Below, piece by piece: positions 43,150-52,121 of a stretch of 64,000 bases of DNA (the stretch's first letter is position 1; each line of letters begins with the position of its first letter). The stretch lies in the NCBI GenBank assembly GCA_034928145.1, contig JAYFPE010000048.1, positions 4,606 to 68,605 of the forward strand, written 5' to 3'. The notes beneath the pieces were generated by a model. That model saw only the letters and a program-made list of their open reading frames with translations. It was not told the DNA's origin and did no database searches. Both the position numbers and the translations under genes were made by a program. The DNA is from Pelethousia sp034928145 (GTDB taxonomy: Bacteria; Bacillota; Clostridia; Christensenellales; CAG-138).

Positions 43150-43416
43150 CGCTATTAACCTCCGCCCGATTATTTTAGTAATTTTAATAAGTATTATATT
43201 ATCTATCGATCGTCTTGTCCAGCCCGGATTTGGCGTGCAAGGCCGGGCTTTCGGCAAGAAAAGCCAGTCTATGCGGCAGAAATGCGGCATTGTGGACAAT
43301 TCGCTTACATTTGGCAGCGAAAATGTGGTAAAATAATAGAACAGCGTGCGGTTTAACAAACGTAAGTCCGATTGTTAGCCGCCCGCTGCCTTAATTTTGC
43401 ATGAGGAGGGTGCTGT
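43150..43416. other. Divergent regulatory stretch between ROK and the six-cysteine protein
   Basis: 267 bases, no gene supported. Holds the ROK ribosome site and a candidate plus-strand promoter at 43305-43334. AT-rich near 43185-43210 where a promoter for the ROK gene would lie. Confidence 0.4.
43305..43334 (+). promoter_or_regulatory. Candidate promoter of the six-Cys/CarD unit
   Basis: TTACAT (43305-43310), 18-base spacer, TAAAAT (43329-43334), about 80 bases before the start. The -35 is a weak match. Confidence 0.4.
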
Positions 43417-43704
43417 ATGGCTGCGCTCACGCGTTACTCGAACATCGAACTGTTGAATTTGCCGGATTGCAGGGACCTGCGTGAAAACGGCAAGTGTGCC
43501 CTGCTGAGTGTTCCCGCCTGCACGGGGGAGGGCTGCCCGTATTACCGTGAGAGGAGCAGCGTGGATTGCTCCTGGCAGCGGCTCTGCGCCCTCAATGAAA
43601 AAACGCAGCAGCATATTGCACAAAAATATTACGGCGGCGCGCGGCCCTGGGCCCAGGAAGAGCAGCTGCGAAGGGGGGATGTTTCCCATGTACCAGGCGG
43701 GTGA
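43417..43704 (+). CDS. Small six-cysteine protein of unknown function
   Basis: 95 residues behind a strong AGGAGG. Six cysteines at 18, 27, 35, 40, 51 and 57 (C-x8-C-x7-C-x4-C-x10-C-x5-C), with no signal peptide, so a cytoplasmic zinc- or cluster-binding fold is possible. The C-terminal third is polar. It overlaps the CarD-like gene by 17 bases. I do not recognise the family. Context suggests a partner of the CarD-like regulator, possibly a metal or redox sensor; this is inference. Confidence 0.75.
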   Translation: MAALTRYSNIELLNLPDCRDLRENGKCALLSVPACTGEGCPYYRERSSVDCSWQRLCALNEKTQQHIAQKYYGGARPWAQEEQLRRGDVSHVPGG

Positions 43705-44221
43705 TATCGTGATTTACGGCATGACGGGCGCGTGCAAGGTGCAAGAGGTTTCCTCCATGGCGCTGCCCGGCGCGGGGCGCAGTCAGCTCTACTATACGCT
43801 GATGCCGCTTTACCAGCGGCAATGCACCATCCACACGCCTGTGGATAATCCCAAAGTGGCCATGCGGCCCGCCATTTCCAAAGAAGAGGCGGAAAGGCTC
43901 ATCGACCAGATCCCCTCGATCCAGGTTGAGCCTTACCACAGCTGGGCCAACAACGAGTGCACGGGGCATTATAACGCAACGCTGAAAAGCCACAATTGTA
44001 CGAATCTGTTGGAGCTCACCATGTCCATCTATGCAAAAAAGCAGGCGCTGGAGGGGAGCAAGCGCAAATTCGGCGTGGTAGATGAGCGGTATCTGCGCCA
44101 GGCGGAAGAGCTGCTTTTCGGCGAGCTGGCCGTGGCGCTGGAGTTGCATAGAGAAGAAGTCCCGGCCTATATCGCAGCCAGGCTGGAAACGTCGCAAAAA
44201 GTGGAAGGAGCGGAGCGGTGA
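43688..44221 (+). CDS. CarD-family transcriptional regulator
   Basis: 177 residues from ATG 43688, nine bases after AAGGGGGG; an ATG at 43679 would add three residues. The N-terminal CarD/TRCF RNA-polymerase interaction fold is seen (YQAGDIVIYGMTGACKVQ, residues 2-19), then helical C-terminal regions (SIYAKKQALEG, RYLRQAEELLFGELAVAL). CarD binds RNA polymerase beta subunit and shapes open-complex stability. It overlaps the genes on both sides, so the three are co-translated. Confidence 0.85.
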   Translation: MYQAGDIVIYGMTGACKVQEVSSMALPGAGRSQLYYTLMPLYQRQCTIHTPVDNPKVAMRPAISKEEAERLIDQIPSIQVEPYHSWANNECTGHYNATLKSHNCTNLLELTMSIYAKKQALEGSKRKFGVVDERYLRQAEELLFGELAVALELHREEVPAYIAARLETSQKVEGAER

Positions 44222-44559
44222 ATTTTCTTGGTAAAAAGGTCGTCCACAGCCGGTTCGGTACCGGCACAATCTCAAACCAAACACAAACCAATATCGAAGT
44301 CGATTTTGGAGGTGAATATGGCGTCAAAAAATTCGTTTATCCTTCGGTCTTCGGCGGGTTTTTAACCTTTACGGATCCCGCCTTGCAAACGCGGGCTGTG
44401 GAGCAGTTGCGGCTGGCGCGCGAAGGGGAGGCGGCCGAGCGGGAACGCCGCGCCCAGGAGGCCGAGAACAAGCGACTCGAAGAGCACCAGGCCCAGCTCG
44501 CGCAAAAACGCGCAAGCACTAAAAAACGCAGCCAGACCAAGTCGGCTACGAAAAAATAA
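44218..44559 (+). CDS. Small protein with Tudor-like N-terminus and coiled coil
   Basis: 113 residues, GTG start overlapping the CarD stop (GTGA) with GGAG upstream. Residues 1-50 begin VVHSRFGTGTI and end FVYPSVFGGFL, a short beta-rich pattern seen in clostridial proteins with Tudor/SH3-like folds. Residues ~60-100 are Glu/Arg/Gln-rich, likely coiled coil, and the tail is Lys/Thr/Ser-rich and basic. It may bind nucleic acid or RNA polymerase; no function is known. Confidence 0.7.
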   Translation: MNFLGKKVVHSRFGTGTISNQTQTNIEVDFGGEYGVKKFVYPSVFGGFLTFTDPALQTRAVEQLRLAREGEAAERERRAQEAENKRLEEHQAQLAQKRASTKKRSQTKSATKK

Positions 44560-44582
44560 GACGAAACATGCATAAATACCCA

Positions 44583-44610
44583 GGGCGGCTATCAGCCGCC
44601 CGCATTTTTT
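44583..44610 (+). terminator. Terminator of the six-Cys/CarD/Tudor-like unit
   Basis: GGGCGGCT (44583-44590) and AGCCGCCC (44594-44601) with an ATC loop, then GCATTTTTT. Confidence 0.8.
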
Positions 44611-44682
44611 AATAGGGATGTGATAACGCGTTAGATCGCCTGGCGGACGTGCGCGCACCCCGCCGCGATTGCAAAACGCCCC

Positions 44683-45237
44683 CTACTTGGCGATGAAGTT
44701 AAGGAATGCATTCGCCTGCTTTTCTAAATACGGCGCACTGGAAGTTAAGGCCAGCCTGCCTTGTGCGTCGAGTTGTTGCGTGGCGTTTGGGATGGTTAAG
44801 CGGGGCAAATTCATCACCCGCATGTTCAACAAGCTCAGCAGCATCACCAGATGGTCCTGGGCGCAAACGGTGCCACCCATGCCCGGGGAAATGCCGCTGA
44901 TGGCTGCGGGCTTGCCGCCTAGCACCTGCCGCTCCGTTTGGCTGATGGGCCGGGAGAGCCAATCGATGAGGTTTTTGAGCACGCCGGGGAAGGAATGGTT
45001 GTATTCCGGCGTAAAGAACCAGACCCCATCCGCAGCCTTAACGGCCTCCCGCGCGCGCCGCACGGCCTCTGGGGTCGGGTATTCGATATCCTGATCCAAA
45101 AAGGGTACGTCCGCATAATGAAGCAGCTCGAATTCCGCCCGCTCTCCTATGACATTTTGCGCAGCCAGGGCCAACTGGCGGTTGAAGGAATCCTTGCGCA
45201 GGGAGCCGACGATGGCTACGATCTTCAGCTTTTCCAT
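44683..45237 (-). CDS. NADPH-dependent FMN reductase family protein
   Basis: Flavodoxin-like reductase of 184 residues. FMN-binding GSLRKDSFNRQLA (11-23) and the TPEYNHSFPGVLKN (about 75-88) motif are classic for the azoreductase/chromate-reductase branch. Cytoplasmic. Substrates could be quinones, azo dyes or chromate. The ATG follows AGGATCAGGGAAATACC. No clear operon partner; the LysE exporter lies 97 bases upstream on the same strand. Confidence 0.9.
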   Translation of the reverse strand: MEKLKIVAIVGSLRKDSFNRQLALAAQNVIGERAEFELLHYADVPFLDQDIEYPTPEAVRRAREAVKAADGVWFFTPEYNHSFPGVLKNLIDWLSRPISQTERQVLGGKPAAISGISPGMGGTVCAQDHLVMLLSLLNMRVMNLPRLTIPNATQQLDAQGRLALTSSAPYLEKQANAFLNFIAK

Positions 45238-45334
45238 GGTATTTCCCTGATCCTTTCTTCATATTTTACCTAAAGTATAGCAGCCTCTTCCTAAAAAGCC
45301 AAGCCGGAAGAACAGGCCGCCCGCCGCTTGGTTT

Positions 45335-45922
45335 CTAGAGAAATAAGGCGATGGCGCAATAGACCAATGCCAGGGCCATGGCCGTGTTGAGCGGCTTTGA
45401 ATAGCGGGCGTAAAAGCCGCAGAAAAGGGAACCGAAAGCAGTCCAAAGCAGGCAGCTGCACAGGCCGCCCAGGGGGATGAGGGCTGCCTTGGCGGCGATG
45501 GCGGGCAGGGTGGTGAAATAGGGCAGGATATAGCTGGACATGGAGGTTAAGGCAAACAGCAGCAGCTTGGGATTGACAAATTGCAGCAGCAGGCCGTTGG
45601 CAAACGTGACGGAGCCGCCCACTTGGCCTTCCGCCGATTCGATATTGCCGCCGCGCCAGATCTTGTAGGCCAGGTACAGCATATATGCGGCTCCCAGCCC
45701 CAGCATGACGGGCTTGACGCCGGGCAGATAGTCTGTCAAAGCCTTGCTGAAAAGCCCGGCCAGGGCCATGATGATGCATTGGCCCAGCACCAGCCCGCCC
45801 ATGAAGGGCAAGGTGCGGCGGAAGCCGAAGCGCACGCCGTTGCTCATTACGGTGAGGGTATTGGGGCCGGGCGTGATATCCACCACGGCGATATAGGTCA
45901 AAAACTGGGGCCAGCTGAACAT
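45335..45922 (-). CDS. LysE/RhtB-family amino acid exporter
   Basis: 195 residues, about six hydrophobic segments, with the family start TYIAVVDITPGPNTLTVMSNG (residues 8-28) and the GxxxG-rich FMGGLVLGQC stretch. Members export lysine, threonine or homoserine. The exact solute is unknown. It begins three bases after the Maf stop, so the pair is probably co-transcribed. Confidence 0.88.
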   Translation of the reverse strand: MFSWPQFLTYIAVVDITPGPNTLTVMSNGVRFGFRRTLPFMGGLVLGQCIIMALAGLFSKALTDYLPGVKPVMLGLGAAYMLYLAYKIWRGGNIESAEGQVGGSVTFANGLLLQFVNPKLLLFALTSMSSYILPYFTTLPAIAAKAALIPLGGLCSCLLWTAFGSLFCGFYARYSKPLNTAMALALVYCAIALFL

Positions 45923-45925
45923 AGC

Positions 45926-46495
45926 TTATATCCCCATAGGGCGGATGCCCAGCTTCGCAAGGGCGCGGTAAAGCTTGGGAACTGGCAGGCCGATGACCGT
46001 GAAGTAGCAGCCCTCCACCCGCTCCACGAAGATGCCGCCCTTGCCCTGCACGCCGTAAGCGCCGGCCTTGTCCATCGGGTCCCCGGTCTTGATATAGGCC
46101 CGGATCTCTTCATCCGAGAGGGGGGCGAAGGTTACCTCGGTAATATCGTGCAATACCTCGCGGCTGCCCGGGGCCAGCACGGCCAGGCCCGTGTAGACCG
46201 TGTGGATGCGGCCGCTGAGCGTGCGCAGGATTCGGTAAGCGTCCGCCTCATCCCGGGGCTTGCCGATGATCTTCCCATCCAGCCAAACGATGGTATCCGC
46301 GCCTACCACGCAATCCGCCGGGCGCTGGGCGAAAACCGACTCCGCCTTGCGCAGGGCCAGCTTTTCCACATAAGCGCCGGGCTCCTCCAGGGGGATATCC
46401 TCATCGGCTTCGCTGACGAGGGCGGTAAAGGGCAGGCCGATTAATTCGAAAAGTTCCCGCCGCCGGGGGGATTGAGAAGCCAGGATTAAGTCCAT
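45926..46495 (-). CDS. maf: Maf-family nucleotide pyrophosphatase
   Basis: 189 residues from ATG 46495 (MDLILASQSPRRRELF); an upstream in-frame ATG would add 13 residues of atypical sequence. Conserved SPRR (9-12), the catalytic/metal VGADTIVWLDGKIIGKP (about 67-83) and DKAGAYGVQGKG (about 142-153). Removes non-canonical or modified nucleotides. In many Firmicutes maf sits beside mreB, as here but divergently. TATAAT on the minus strand at 46541-46536 may be its -10. Confidence 0.92.
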   Translation of the reverse strand: MDLILASQSPRRRELFELIGLPFTALVSEADEDIPLEEPGAYVEKLALRKAESVFAQRPADCVVGADTIVWLDGKIIGKPRDEADAYRILRTLSGRIHTVYTGLAVLAPGSREVLHDITEVTFAPLSDEEIRAYIKTGDPMDKAGAYGVQGKGGIFVERVEGCYFTVIGLPVPKLYRALAKLGIRPMGI

Positions 46496-46904
46496 AATAA
46501 AATACCTCGCGCGCGAATTTTGAATGCACGACACATTATAGAATATCTTAAGGCGCTAAGGTAAGGGGCGCCGAACTCCTGCGCCCAGAGACTGCCATTT
46601 TGGCGCATTCTGTTGTCATCGTCGGCCGCCGTAGAACCACTGCGGCTCCCTCCTCTTCCTCAAATTGCATCCAAACTGTCAGTTTCCAGGTCCAAGAGTT
46701 TAATGGGCCGCAAAGCATGTCGGCGCAAGGCGACGGGCGCAGGCGCAGCGGTGCCTACGGCGAGTACCGGCAACACAGGGATGGTGTGCTTTCCGGCCAT
46801 CTAGACCGCTGGAGTGTGGCTCCCCTTACCTTAACCAATGTATAACCAACCGTAGGCTGGACATACTTCCCAACAAAGACTGCTTTTGGGGAGGTAAACC
46901 ATAT
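46496..46904. other. 409-base divergent stretch between maf and mreB
   Basis: No supported gene: frames at 46600 and 46755 have no family resemblance. Near Maf lies a minus-strand TATAAT; the remainder (46560-46800) is GC-rich with several short inverted repeats (for example around 46735-46765) and no clear promoter until the mreB ribosome site GGGGAGG at 46888-46894. It may hold a structured leader or a repeat of this genome. Confidence 0.4.
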
Positions 46905-47951
46905 ATGTTTTCCAAACGGCTGATGGAGGCGCTGGGGGGCGGAATCGCCATTGACCTGGGCACCGTCAATACCCTTGTGGCCATCCGGGGCCGGGGGATT
47001 GTGCTGCGCGAGCCCACGGTGGTGGCCGTAAATGCGGGGCAAAGGCGCGAAGTGCTCTCGGTGGGGAACGAGGCCATGCAGCTTTTGGGCCGCGCGCCCG
47101 GAGGCGTCAACGTGTGCTATCCTATCCGTGACGGCGTGATTTGCGACGCGCCGCTGTGCGAGGCTATGCTCAAGCATTATATCCAGCGGGCTTTGGGCCG
47201 CAAGAGCGGCCCGTTGGGGGTGCGGCTGATGCTTTGCCTGCCCCTATGCATTACGGATATTGAGCGGCGCGCCATTTTGGAGGCCGCTAAGGGCGCTGGC
47301 GCGCGCACGGTGCTGTTAATGGAGGAACCCATCGCCGCAGCCCTGGGCGCCGGCATTTCCCCGCAGGATATGCTGGGCAATATGGTGGTGGATATTGGCG
47401 GCGGCACCACGGATGCGGCCGTGCTGGCCATGGGCGGCATCGCGGCCAACCGTAGCATTCGCGTGGGCGGCACGCACATAGATGAAGCGATCGTGGAATA
47501 TATGCGCCGCGAATACGAGCTAATGATCGGCAGCCGCACGGCGGAGCAGGTAAAGCTTTCGTTGGGCCGCGCCCAAGTGGGCGGGGTAGAGCATTGCGAA
47601 ATAAGGGGCCGCAGCCTCAAAACCGGCCTGCCCACTTCCCTGATCGTCAGCCAGGGGGAGATCGGCCACGCCATCGTGGAGCCTTTGCGCAAGATCGCCC
47701 AATGCGTGCGCGAGACATTGGCGGATACCCCGCCGGAGCTCGCCGGCGATATCTACCGCCGGGGGGTGATCCTAACCGGCGGCGGGGCGCTGCTCTCGGG
47801 CATGGACGCCCTCTTAGAGCGCGATACCGGCCTTCGTGTGCGCGTGGCGGAGGATGCGCTAGATTGCGTGGTGCTGGGGGCGCTCCGCGCCCTCAATACG
47901 CGGGATGAAATCCCCGATACCCTCTATGCGGACTTGACGGCGGAGGGGTAG
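46905..47951 (+). CDS. mreB: Rod-shape protein MreB
   Basis: Actin-like filament protein directing lateral wall synthesis. 348 residues. The actin phosphate-1 loop IDLGTVNTLV (residues ~16-25), DIGGGTTDAAV near 163 and ILTGGGALLSGM near 288 are seen. The ATG follows GGGGAGGTAAACCATAT. First gene of mreB-mreC-mreD-mrdA, the elongation operon. Two MreB-like paralogues are common in Firmicutes (MreB, Mbl); the operon position supports MreB. Confidence 0.95.
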   Translation: MFSKRLMEALGGGIAIDLGTVNTLVAIRGRGIVLREPTVVAVNAGQRREVLSVGNEAMQLLGRAPGGVNVCYPIRDGVICDAPLCEAMLKHYIQRALGRKSGPLGVRLMLCLPLCITDIERRAILEAAKGAGARTVLLMEEPIAAALGAGISPQDMLGNMVVDIGGGTTDAAVLAMGGIAANRSIRVGGTHIDEAIVEYMRREYELMIGSRTAEQVKLSLGRAQVGGVEHCEIRGRSLKTGLPTSLIVSQGEIGHAIVEPLRKIAQCVRETLADTPPELAGDIYRRGVILTGGGALLSGMDALLERDTGLRVRVAEDALDCVVLGALRALNTRDEIPDTLYADLTAEG

Positions 47952-47985
47952 AGATTAACATTATGTGACTTGTGGCCGCCCAAAC

Positions 47986-48014
47986 TTGCTTTGGACGGCC
48001 ATTGCTTTTATAAT
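47986..48014 (+). promoter_or_regulatory. Candidate internal promoter before mreC
   Basis: TTGCTT (47986-47991), 17-base spacer, TATAAT (48009-48014) in the 102-base mreB-mreC gap. It would let mreCD-mrdA be transcribed apart from mreB. Confidence 0.5.
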
Positions 48015-48053
48015 AGAGACGTATATCCTGGGATTATAGTTACAGGAGAGGCC

Positions 48054-48902
48054 ATGCGCGAGCTGTTTAGAAGCAAAATATTTATCCTGCTGCTGGTGGT
48101 TTTGGTGGTGCTGGCCGTTCTGGCCATCTCTACGGCAGGCAACCGGGCGGCTGTCAGTTGGGCGGAGGATGCGGTGAATACCGTGGCTCAGCCCTTCCAG
48201 AAGTTTTCCGTGCGCGCCTCCAATGCCATCATCGATTTTTTCGAGCGCGTGTTTAAAACCACGGAGGCGGATAAGGAGAACGAGCAGCTCCGGGTGCGCC
48301 TGGCCCAATATGAAACCATGGAAAGCGAGCTGTCTTCGCTCCGGCAAGAGAACGAGCGGCTCAAGGCCCTGCTCAACTATGCGGATACGTTAGAAGGGTA
48401 TTCCTATCTCACCGCGCCGATCATCGGCCGCAGCCAGGGCATTTGGTTCAGCGAATTCACCGTGAGCGCCGGCCGCAACCAGGGCGTGGCGGAAAATATG
48501 GCCGTGATTACCGGATTGGGCCTGGTAGGCCGGGTATCCAGCGTAAGCGCCAATACCTGCAAAATCATCGGCATCATCGACACCACTTCGGATGTGAGCG
48601 TGATGGTGGAGCGCACCCGCGATTACGGCTTTGCCCGAGGCAAGCTGGAAGCGGGCGGGGACGATACATTAGAGCTGTACTACCTGCCTGCGGGCAGCGA
48701 CCTTGTGCCCGGGGACGCCATCGTCACCAGCGGTATCGACGGCGTGTTCCCCAAGGGCATCCCTATAGGCTCTGTGCTGGAAGTTTCCAGGGCCAGCGGT
48801 CAGCAGGAAGATAAAAACGCCCTCGTACGGCCCGCTGTGGATTTCCTCCGGCTGGAGGAGGTCATCATCCTTACCAAGGCTGAGCAAGAGGAGGCGCAAT
48901 AG
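48054..48902 (+). CDS. mreC: Rod-shape protein MreC
   Basis: Bitopic membrane protein linking MreB to PBP2/RodA. 282 residues from the ATG at 48054 (ACAGGAGAGGCC). Membrane helix 9-27, coiled coil about 58-98 (TEADKENEQLRVRLAQYE start), then the beta-barrel region with APIIGRSQGIW (about 120-130) and the GVVRDGSP-like VTSGIDGVFPKGIPIG near 223. MreD follows after 2 bases. Confidence 0.93.
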   Translation: MRELFRSKIFILLLVVLVVLAVLAISTAGNRAAVSWAEDAVNTVAQPFQKFSVRASNAIIDFFERVFKTTEADKENEQLRVRLAQYETMESELSSLRQENERLKALLNYADTLEGYSYLTAPIIGRSQGIWFSEFTVSAGRNQGVAENMAVITGLGLVGRVSSVSANTCKIIGIIDTTSDVSVMVERTRDYGFARGKLEAGGDDTLELYYLPAGSDLVPGDAIVTSGIDGVFPKGIPIGSVLEVSRASGQQEDKNALVRPAVDFLRLEEVIILTKAEQEEAQ

Positions 48903-48904
48903 CC

Positions 48905-49426
48905 ATGCTGTATCGCGCGCCCGTCGTCCTTTCCCTGCTAGTGGCCATCTTTTTGGATAGCGTGCTCTTTGCGCGGCTCAACATCATGGGCATAAGGCCG
49001 GATTGCTTGCTGGCGCTTACGGTATCGCTGGGCGTGCTGCTGGGCCAGCAGGAGGGTATGCTCGTCGGCCTGTTGGGCGGGCTGCTGACGGATGTGCTTT
49101 TCGGCCGTGCCGTGGGCCTTGGGGCCATGGCCTATATGTTCGCAGGCGCGGCGGGCGGCGCCTTTTACAAAAAATTCTATGCCGATAATGTCATCATCCC
49201 CTCGGTTACGGCCGCGGCCTGCGCCTTGGCCAAGGAGCACCTGATGGCCGTGGCGGTGCGGCTTCAGGGGGGGAGCTTCGGCTATTTTGAAATGCTTTTT
49301 GCCTATATGCTGCCCTGCGCGCTGCTTACCGGCGGCCTTTGCGCATTGATGCACCTGCTGCTCAAGCCTGCGCTGCAGCGCCAGGTGAAAAAACACTATG
49401 ACCGCAACGCGGGAGGGATTCGATGA
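48905..49426 (+). CDS. mreD: Rod-shape protein MreD
   Basis: 173 residues, about five membrane helices. Typical MreD pattern: short cytoplasmic N-terminus, DSVLFARLNIMGIRPDCLLAL (about 17-37), GLLGGLLTDVLFGRAVGLGAMAYM (about 57-80). Acts with MreC in the elongasome. The stop overlaps the PBP2 start as ATGA, so they are translationally coupled. Confidence 0.9.
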   Translation: MLYRAPVVLSLLVAIFLDSVLFARLNIMGIRPDCLLALTVSLGVLLGQQEGMLVGLLGGLLTDVLFGRAVGLGAMAYMFAGAAGGAFYKKFYADNVIIPSVTAAACALAKEHLMAVAVRLQGGSFGYFEMLFAYMLPCALLTGGLCALMHLLLKPALQRQVKKHYDRNAGGIR

Positions 49427-52023
49427 AAAAACGCTCGGTGAGCAGATATATTATTCTGGGACTCGTCCTCATGGCTCTGATGGCTGCCCTGATCTACCGG
49501 CTCAGCTCCATCACCCTGGCCGCTGGCTCCGCATATGCGGAGCAGGCGGAAAACCGCTCTAACTCCACCATCAGCATCAAGGGGAACCGGGGCCGCATAC
49601 TGGATCGCAACGGCGTGGTGCTGGCCTACAGCAAAAACAGCTATAACGTAGAATTTTTGCGCAATGCGGATAACCGCTCGGAGTACGACAGCGCCGTTTA
49701 TACGGAGGCGCTGATGAAGGCAATCGCCCTCATTGAGGAAGGCGGCGGCAAAACCATCGACACCTCATACCTGCGCATGGAGGATGGGGAAATCGTTTAT
49801 GACTGGCGGGTGGAGAGCAAGGCCAACAAGGTCGCCCGCTACAGGAATTTTTGCGAGGCCATGGGCTTTCCCATCGAGGTGGACGAAACCATAGAGGACA
49901 AGGCCCTCTGGGATACCTCCAAGTGGCCCACGGCCGAGGAAAGCTACAAGAAGCTGCGCGCTTTTTGGTTTATCCCGGAGGAACTTACCTTTGAGGAAGC
50001 CAATAAGATCATCTCCATCAGGCAGGAGGTTAACCTTAACAACTACCGCGCCTTTGAGCCCATCACCATCGCCTATGACGTTGATATGGAGGTGGTAGCC
50101 CAGATTAAGCTGCACGCGGAGGAGCTGCCCGGCCTACAAACCTCGCAATCCACCACACGCGTCTACCCCAGGGGCACCACGGCGGCGCACCTCATCGGCT
50201 ATCTGGGCCGCAGCGTGACCAAGGAGATGGTGGAGCAGCAGGGCTATTCCAACAACGATTATATCGGCGTGGCCGGCGTGGAAGCTACCATGGAAAGCTA
50301 CCTCACCGGCGCGACCAACGAGCATCAGGGCAGCCGTACCGTGGAGGTCAACAAAAACGGCAGCGTTATCCGCGAACTCGATTATGAGGCCCCGACGGAT
50401 GGCAGCGACGTAATGCTCACCATCGACCTGAACTTGCAGATGGTGACCGAGCAGGCCCTGGCAAAACTGATCGAGAAGATCTCCGGCAACGAAGCAGCGG
50501 CGATCCAGGCTGCGGCCACGGAGTATGCCAAGAATGCGCCGGATAACGACATTTCCAAGATTAAAACCGCCAAAACCGGCGCTGCCGTGGTGATGGATAT
50601 CAAGAACGGGCAGATCCTGGCCATGGCCAGCTACCCGAGCTTTGACCCCAACTGGTTTACCGGCGGCCTTTCCACAGAGCATTATAAGGCGCTCTTTGGC
50701 GATGAGAACGATCCGCTCAACGATGCGGGCGAGACCACGCCCACCCTCAACAAGGCGATCTCCACCAAGCTGGCCCCGGGCAGCATCTTTAAGATGGTTA
50801 CGGGCATCGCTGGCGTGGCGGAGGGCAAGCTGGGCCTTGATGAGCGCATCAGCTGCGAGTGGGAATATTTCTACTTGGATGAGAACAACAAGCTGGTGAC
50901 GCAGAACGCGCCCAGGTGCCACGTAGGCAGCCTGGCCAAGGCCCATGCACAGCACAGCGACCAGAACCTGGCGAAGGCCATCAAGAATTCCTGCAACTAT
51001 TACTTCTCCGAGGTGGCTTATCGCATCGGTATTGAACGGCTGTATGCGTGGGCCGAACAATTCGGCCTCACCAGCCCGACCAACGTGGAGTTGACCGGCG
51101 AGGCTACGGGTATCGTAGGCAAGCAGAATGTGCTTTTTGACAACACCTTGCGTAACGAGAACGGCGAGCTGGAGATCTCCGCGCAAAAAACCAGCCTGCC
51201 CAGCCTCATTTACCGCAAGCTGAAAGAAAAGCTGACGGAGTTTGTGAATATCCGCCGCATGGAGGTGAACGACGAGGCCATCGATAACTGCGCCCGCAAG
51301 CTGATGGAGTTGCAGGATGGTTCCGTCCTTTACAAGGGCGACCAGATCCGCCAGATCATCAGCGACGAGATCGGCATCCCCGTAGGCATCACCCAGGCGC
51401 GCACAGATTGGACCAGCGCCATTTCCTCCCTGCTCACGGAGATCCAATGGAAGCCCACCCAGACCCTCCGCTCCGGCTTTGGTCAGGGCGTGACGCTTGT
51501 AACCCCCGTGGCCGTGGCCCGCTATGTTTCCGCCATTGCCAACGAGGGCACGGTATACGACGCGCACATCGTAGATCGCGTTCTCGACAGCAAGGGCAAC
51601 GTGACCAAGGTGGTCGAGCCCACGGTCTATAACCAGATCGACCTGCCCAAGGAAGTATGGACCGCCGTGAAGGAGGGCATGAAGGGCGTGGTTTCCCCGG
51701 AGGACGGCGGCGACGCGGTGAAAAAATTCAGCGATGCCTTCCGCGATAAATACCTTATGGATACCTCTGAAAAACGGCTGGCAGGCAAAACGGGCACGGC
51801 CCAGGTTGGCGCGGTGGAGAAGATCGACATCGAGAACACCTCCTGGTTCGTCTCCTTTGCCCCCCTCAACGACCCCGAGATCGCCGTGGTGGTCTGCGTG
51901 CCCTATGGTACATCCGGTTCTTCCAGCGCCCCCGCTATTGAAGATATCTTCACCTACTATTTCGGCAAGCAGGAGGCTGCCGCGCCCGAAAACCTGGTAG
52001 AGATCGGCGCAATCGCGCCGTAA
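49423..52023 (+). CDS. mrdA: Elongation-specific penicillin-binding protein 2 (MrdA)
   Basis: Class B transpeptidase for lateral wall synthesis; partner of RodA. 866 residues, longer than E. coli PBP2 (633). N-terminal anchor (about 8-28), dimerisation head with RGRILDRNG (residues 46-54), long insertion (about 85-235). Transpeptidase motifs SIFK (~452), SCN (~523), KTGT (~788); the SCN-KTG interval is unusually long because of an insertion (about 590-690) with helical sequence. It ends the mre operon, and a terminator follows. Confidence 0.92.
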   Translation: MKKRSVSRYIILGLVLMALMAALIYRLSSITLAAGSAYAEQAENRSNSTISIKGNRGRILDRNGVVLAYSKNSYNVEFLRNADNRSEYDSAVYTEALMKAIALIEEGGGKTIDTSYLRMEDGEIVYDWRVESKANKVARYRNFCEAMGFPIEVDETIEDKALWDTSKWPTAEESYKKLRAFWFIPEELTFEEANKIISIRQEVNLNNYRAFEPITIAYDVDMEVVAQIKLHAEELPGLQTSQSTTRVYPRGTTAAHLIGYLGRSVTKEMVEQQGYSNNDYIGVAGVEATMESYLTGATNEHQGSRTVEVNKNGSVIRELDYEAPTDGSDVMLTIDLNLQMVTEQALAKLIEKISGNEAAAIQAAATEYAKNAPDNDISKIKTAKTGAAVVMDIKNGQILAMASYPSFDPNWFTGGLSTEHYKALFGDENDPLNDAGETTPTLNKAISTKLAPGSIFKMVTGIAGVAEGKLGLDERISCEWEYFYLDENNKLVTQNAPRCHVGSLAKAHAQHSDQNLAKAIKNSCNYYFSEVAYRIGIERLYAWAEQFGLTSPTNVELTGEATGIVGKQNVLFDNTLRNENGELEISAQKTSLPSLIYRKLKEKLTEFVNIRRMEVNDEAIDNCARKLMELQDGSVLYKGDQIRQIISDEIGIPVGITQARTDWTSAISSLLTEIQWKPTQTLRSGFGQGVTLVTPVAVARYVSAIANEGTVYDAHIVDRVLDSKGNVTKVVEPTVYNQIDLPKEVWTAVKEGMKGVVSPEDGGDAVKKFSDAFRDKYLMDTSEKRLAGKTGTAQVGAVEKIDIENTSWFVSFAPLNDPEIAVVVCVPYGTSGSSSAPAIEDIFTYYFGKQEAAAPENLVEIGAIAP

Positions 52024-52041
52024 AGTATCCTGCGCAAGCGT

Positions 52042-52073
52042 GCGGCCCCCCTTAAACCGGGCGGGCCGCTTTT
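52042..52073 (+). terminator. Terminator of the mre operon
   Basis: GCGGCCC (52042-52048) and GGGCCGC (52063-52069) pair (with GC-rich extension), followed by TTTT. Confidence 0.65.
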
Positions 52074-52092
52074 GATTGCCAAAACCTTCCGC

Positions 52093-52121
52093 TTGTAGAG
52101 GCAGAACATCTGTGCTATCCT
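52093..52121 (+). promoter_or_regulatory. Candidate promoter of the Y-family polymerase
   Basis: TTGTAG (52093-52098), 17-base spacer, TATCCT (52116-52121); it overlaps and adjoins two LexA-like boxes. Confidence 0.5.

Noticed and set aside
46600..46845. 81-codon plus frame in the maf-mreB gap
   Set aside because: No ribosome site, Ser/Arg/Gly-rich, no family resemblance.
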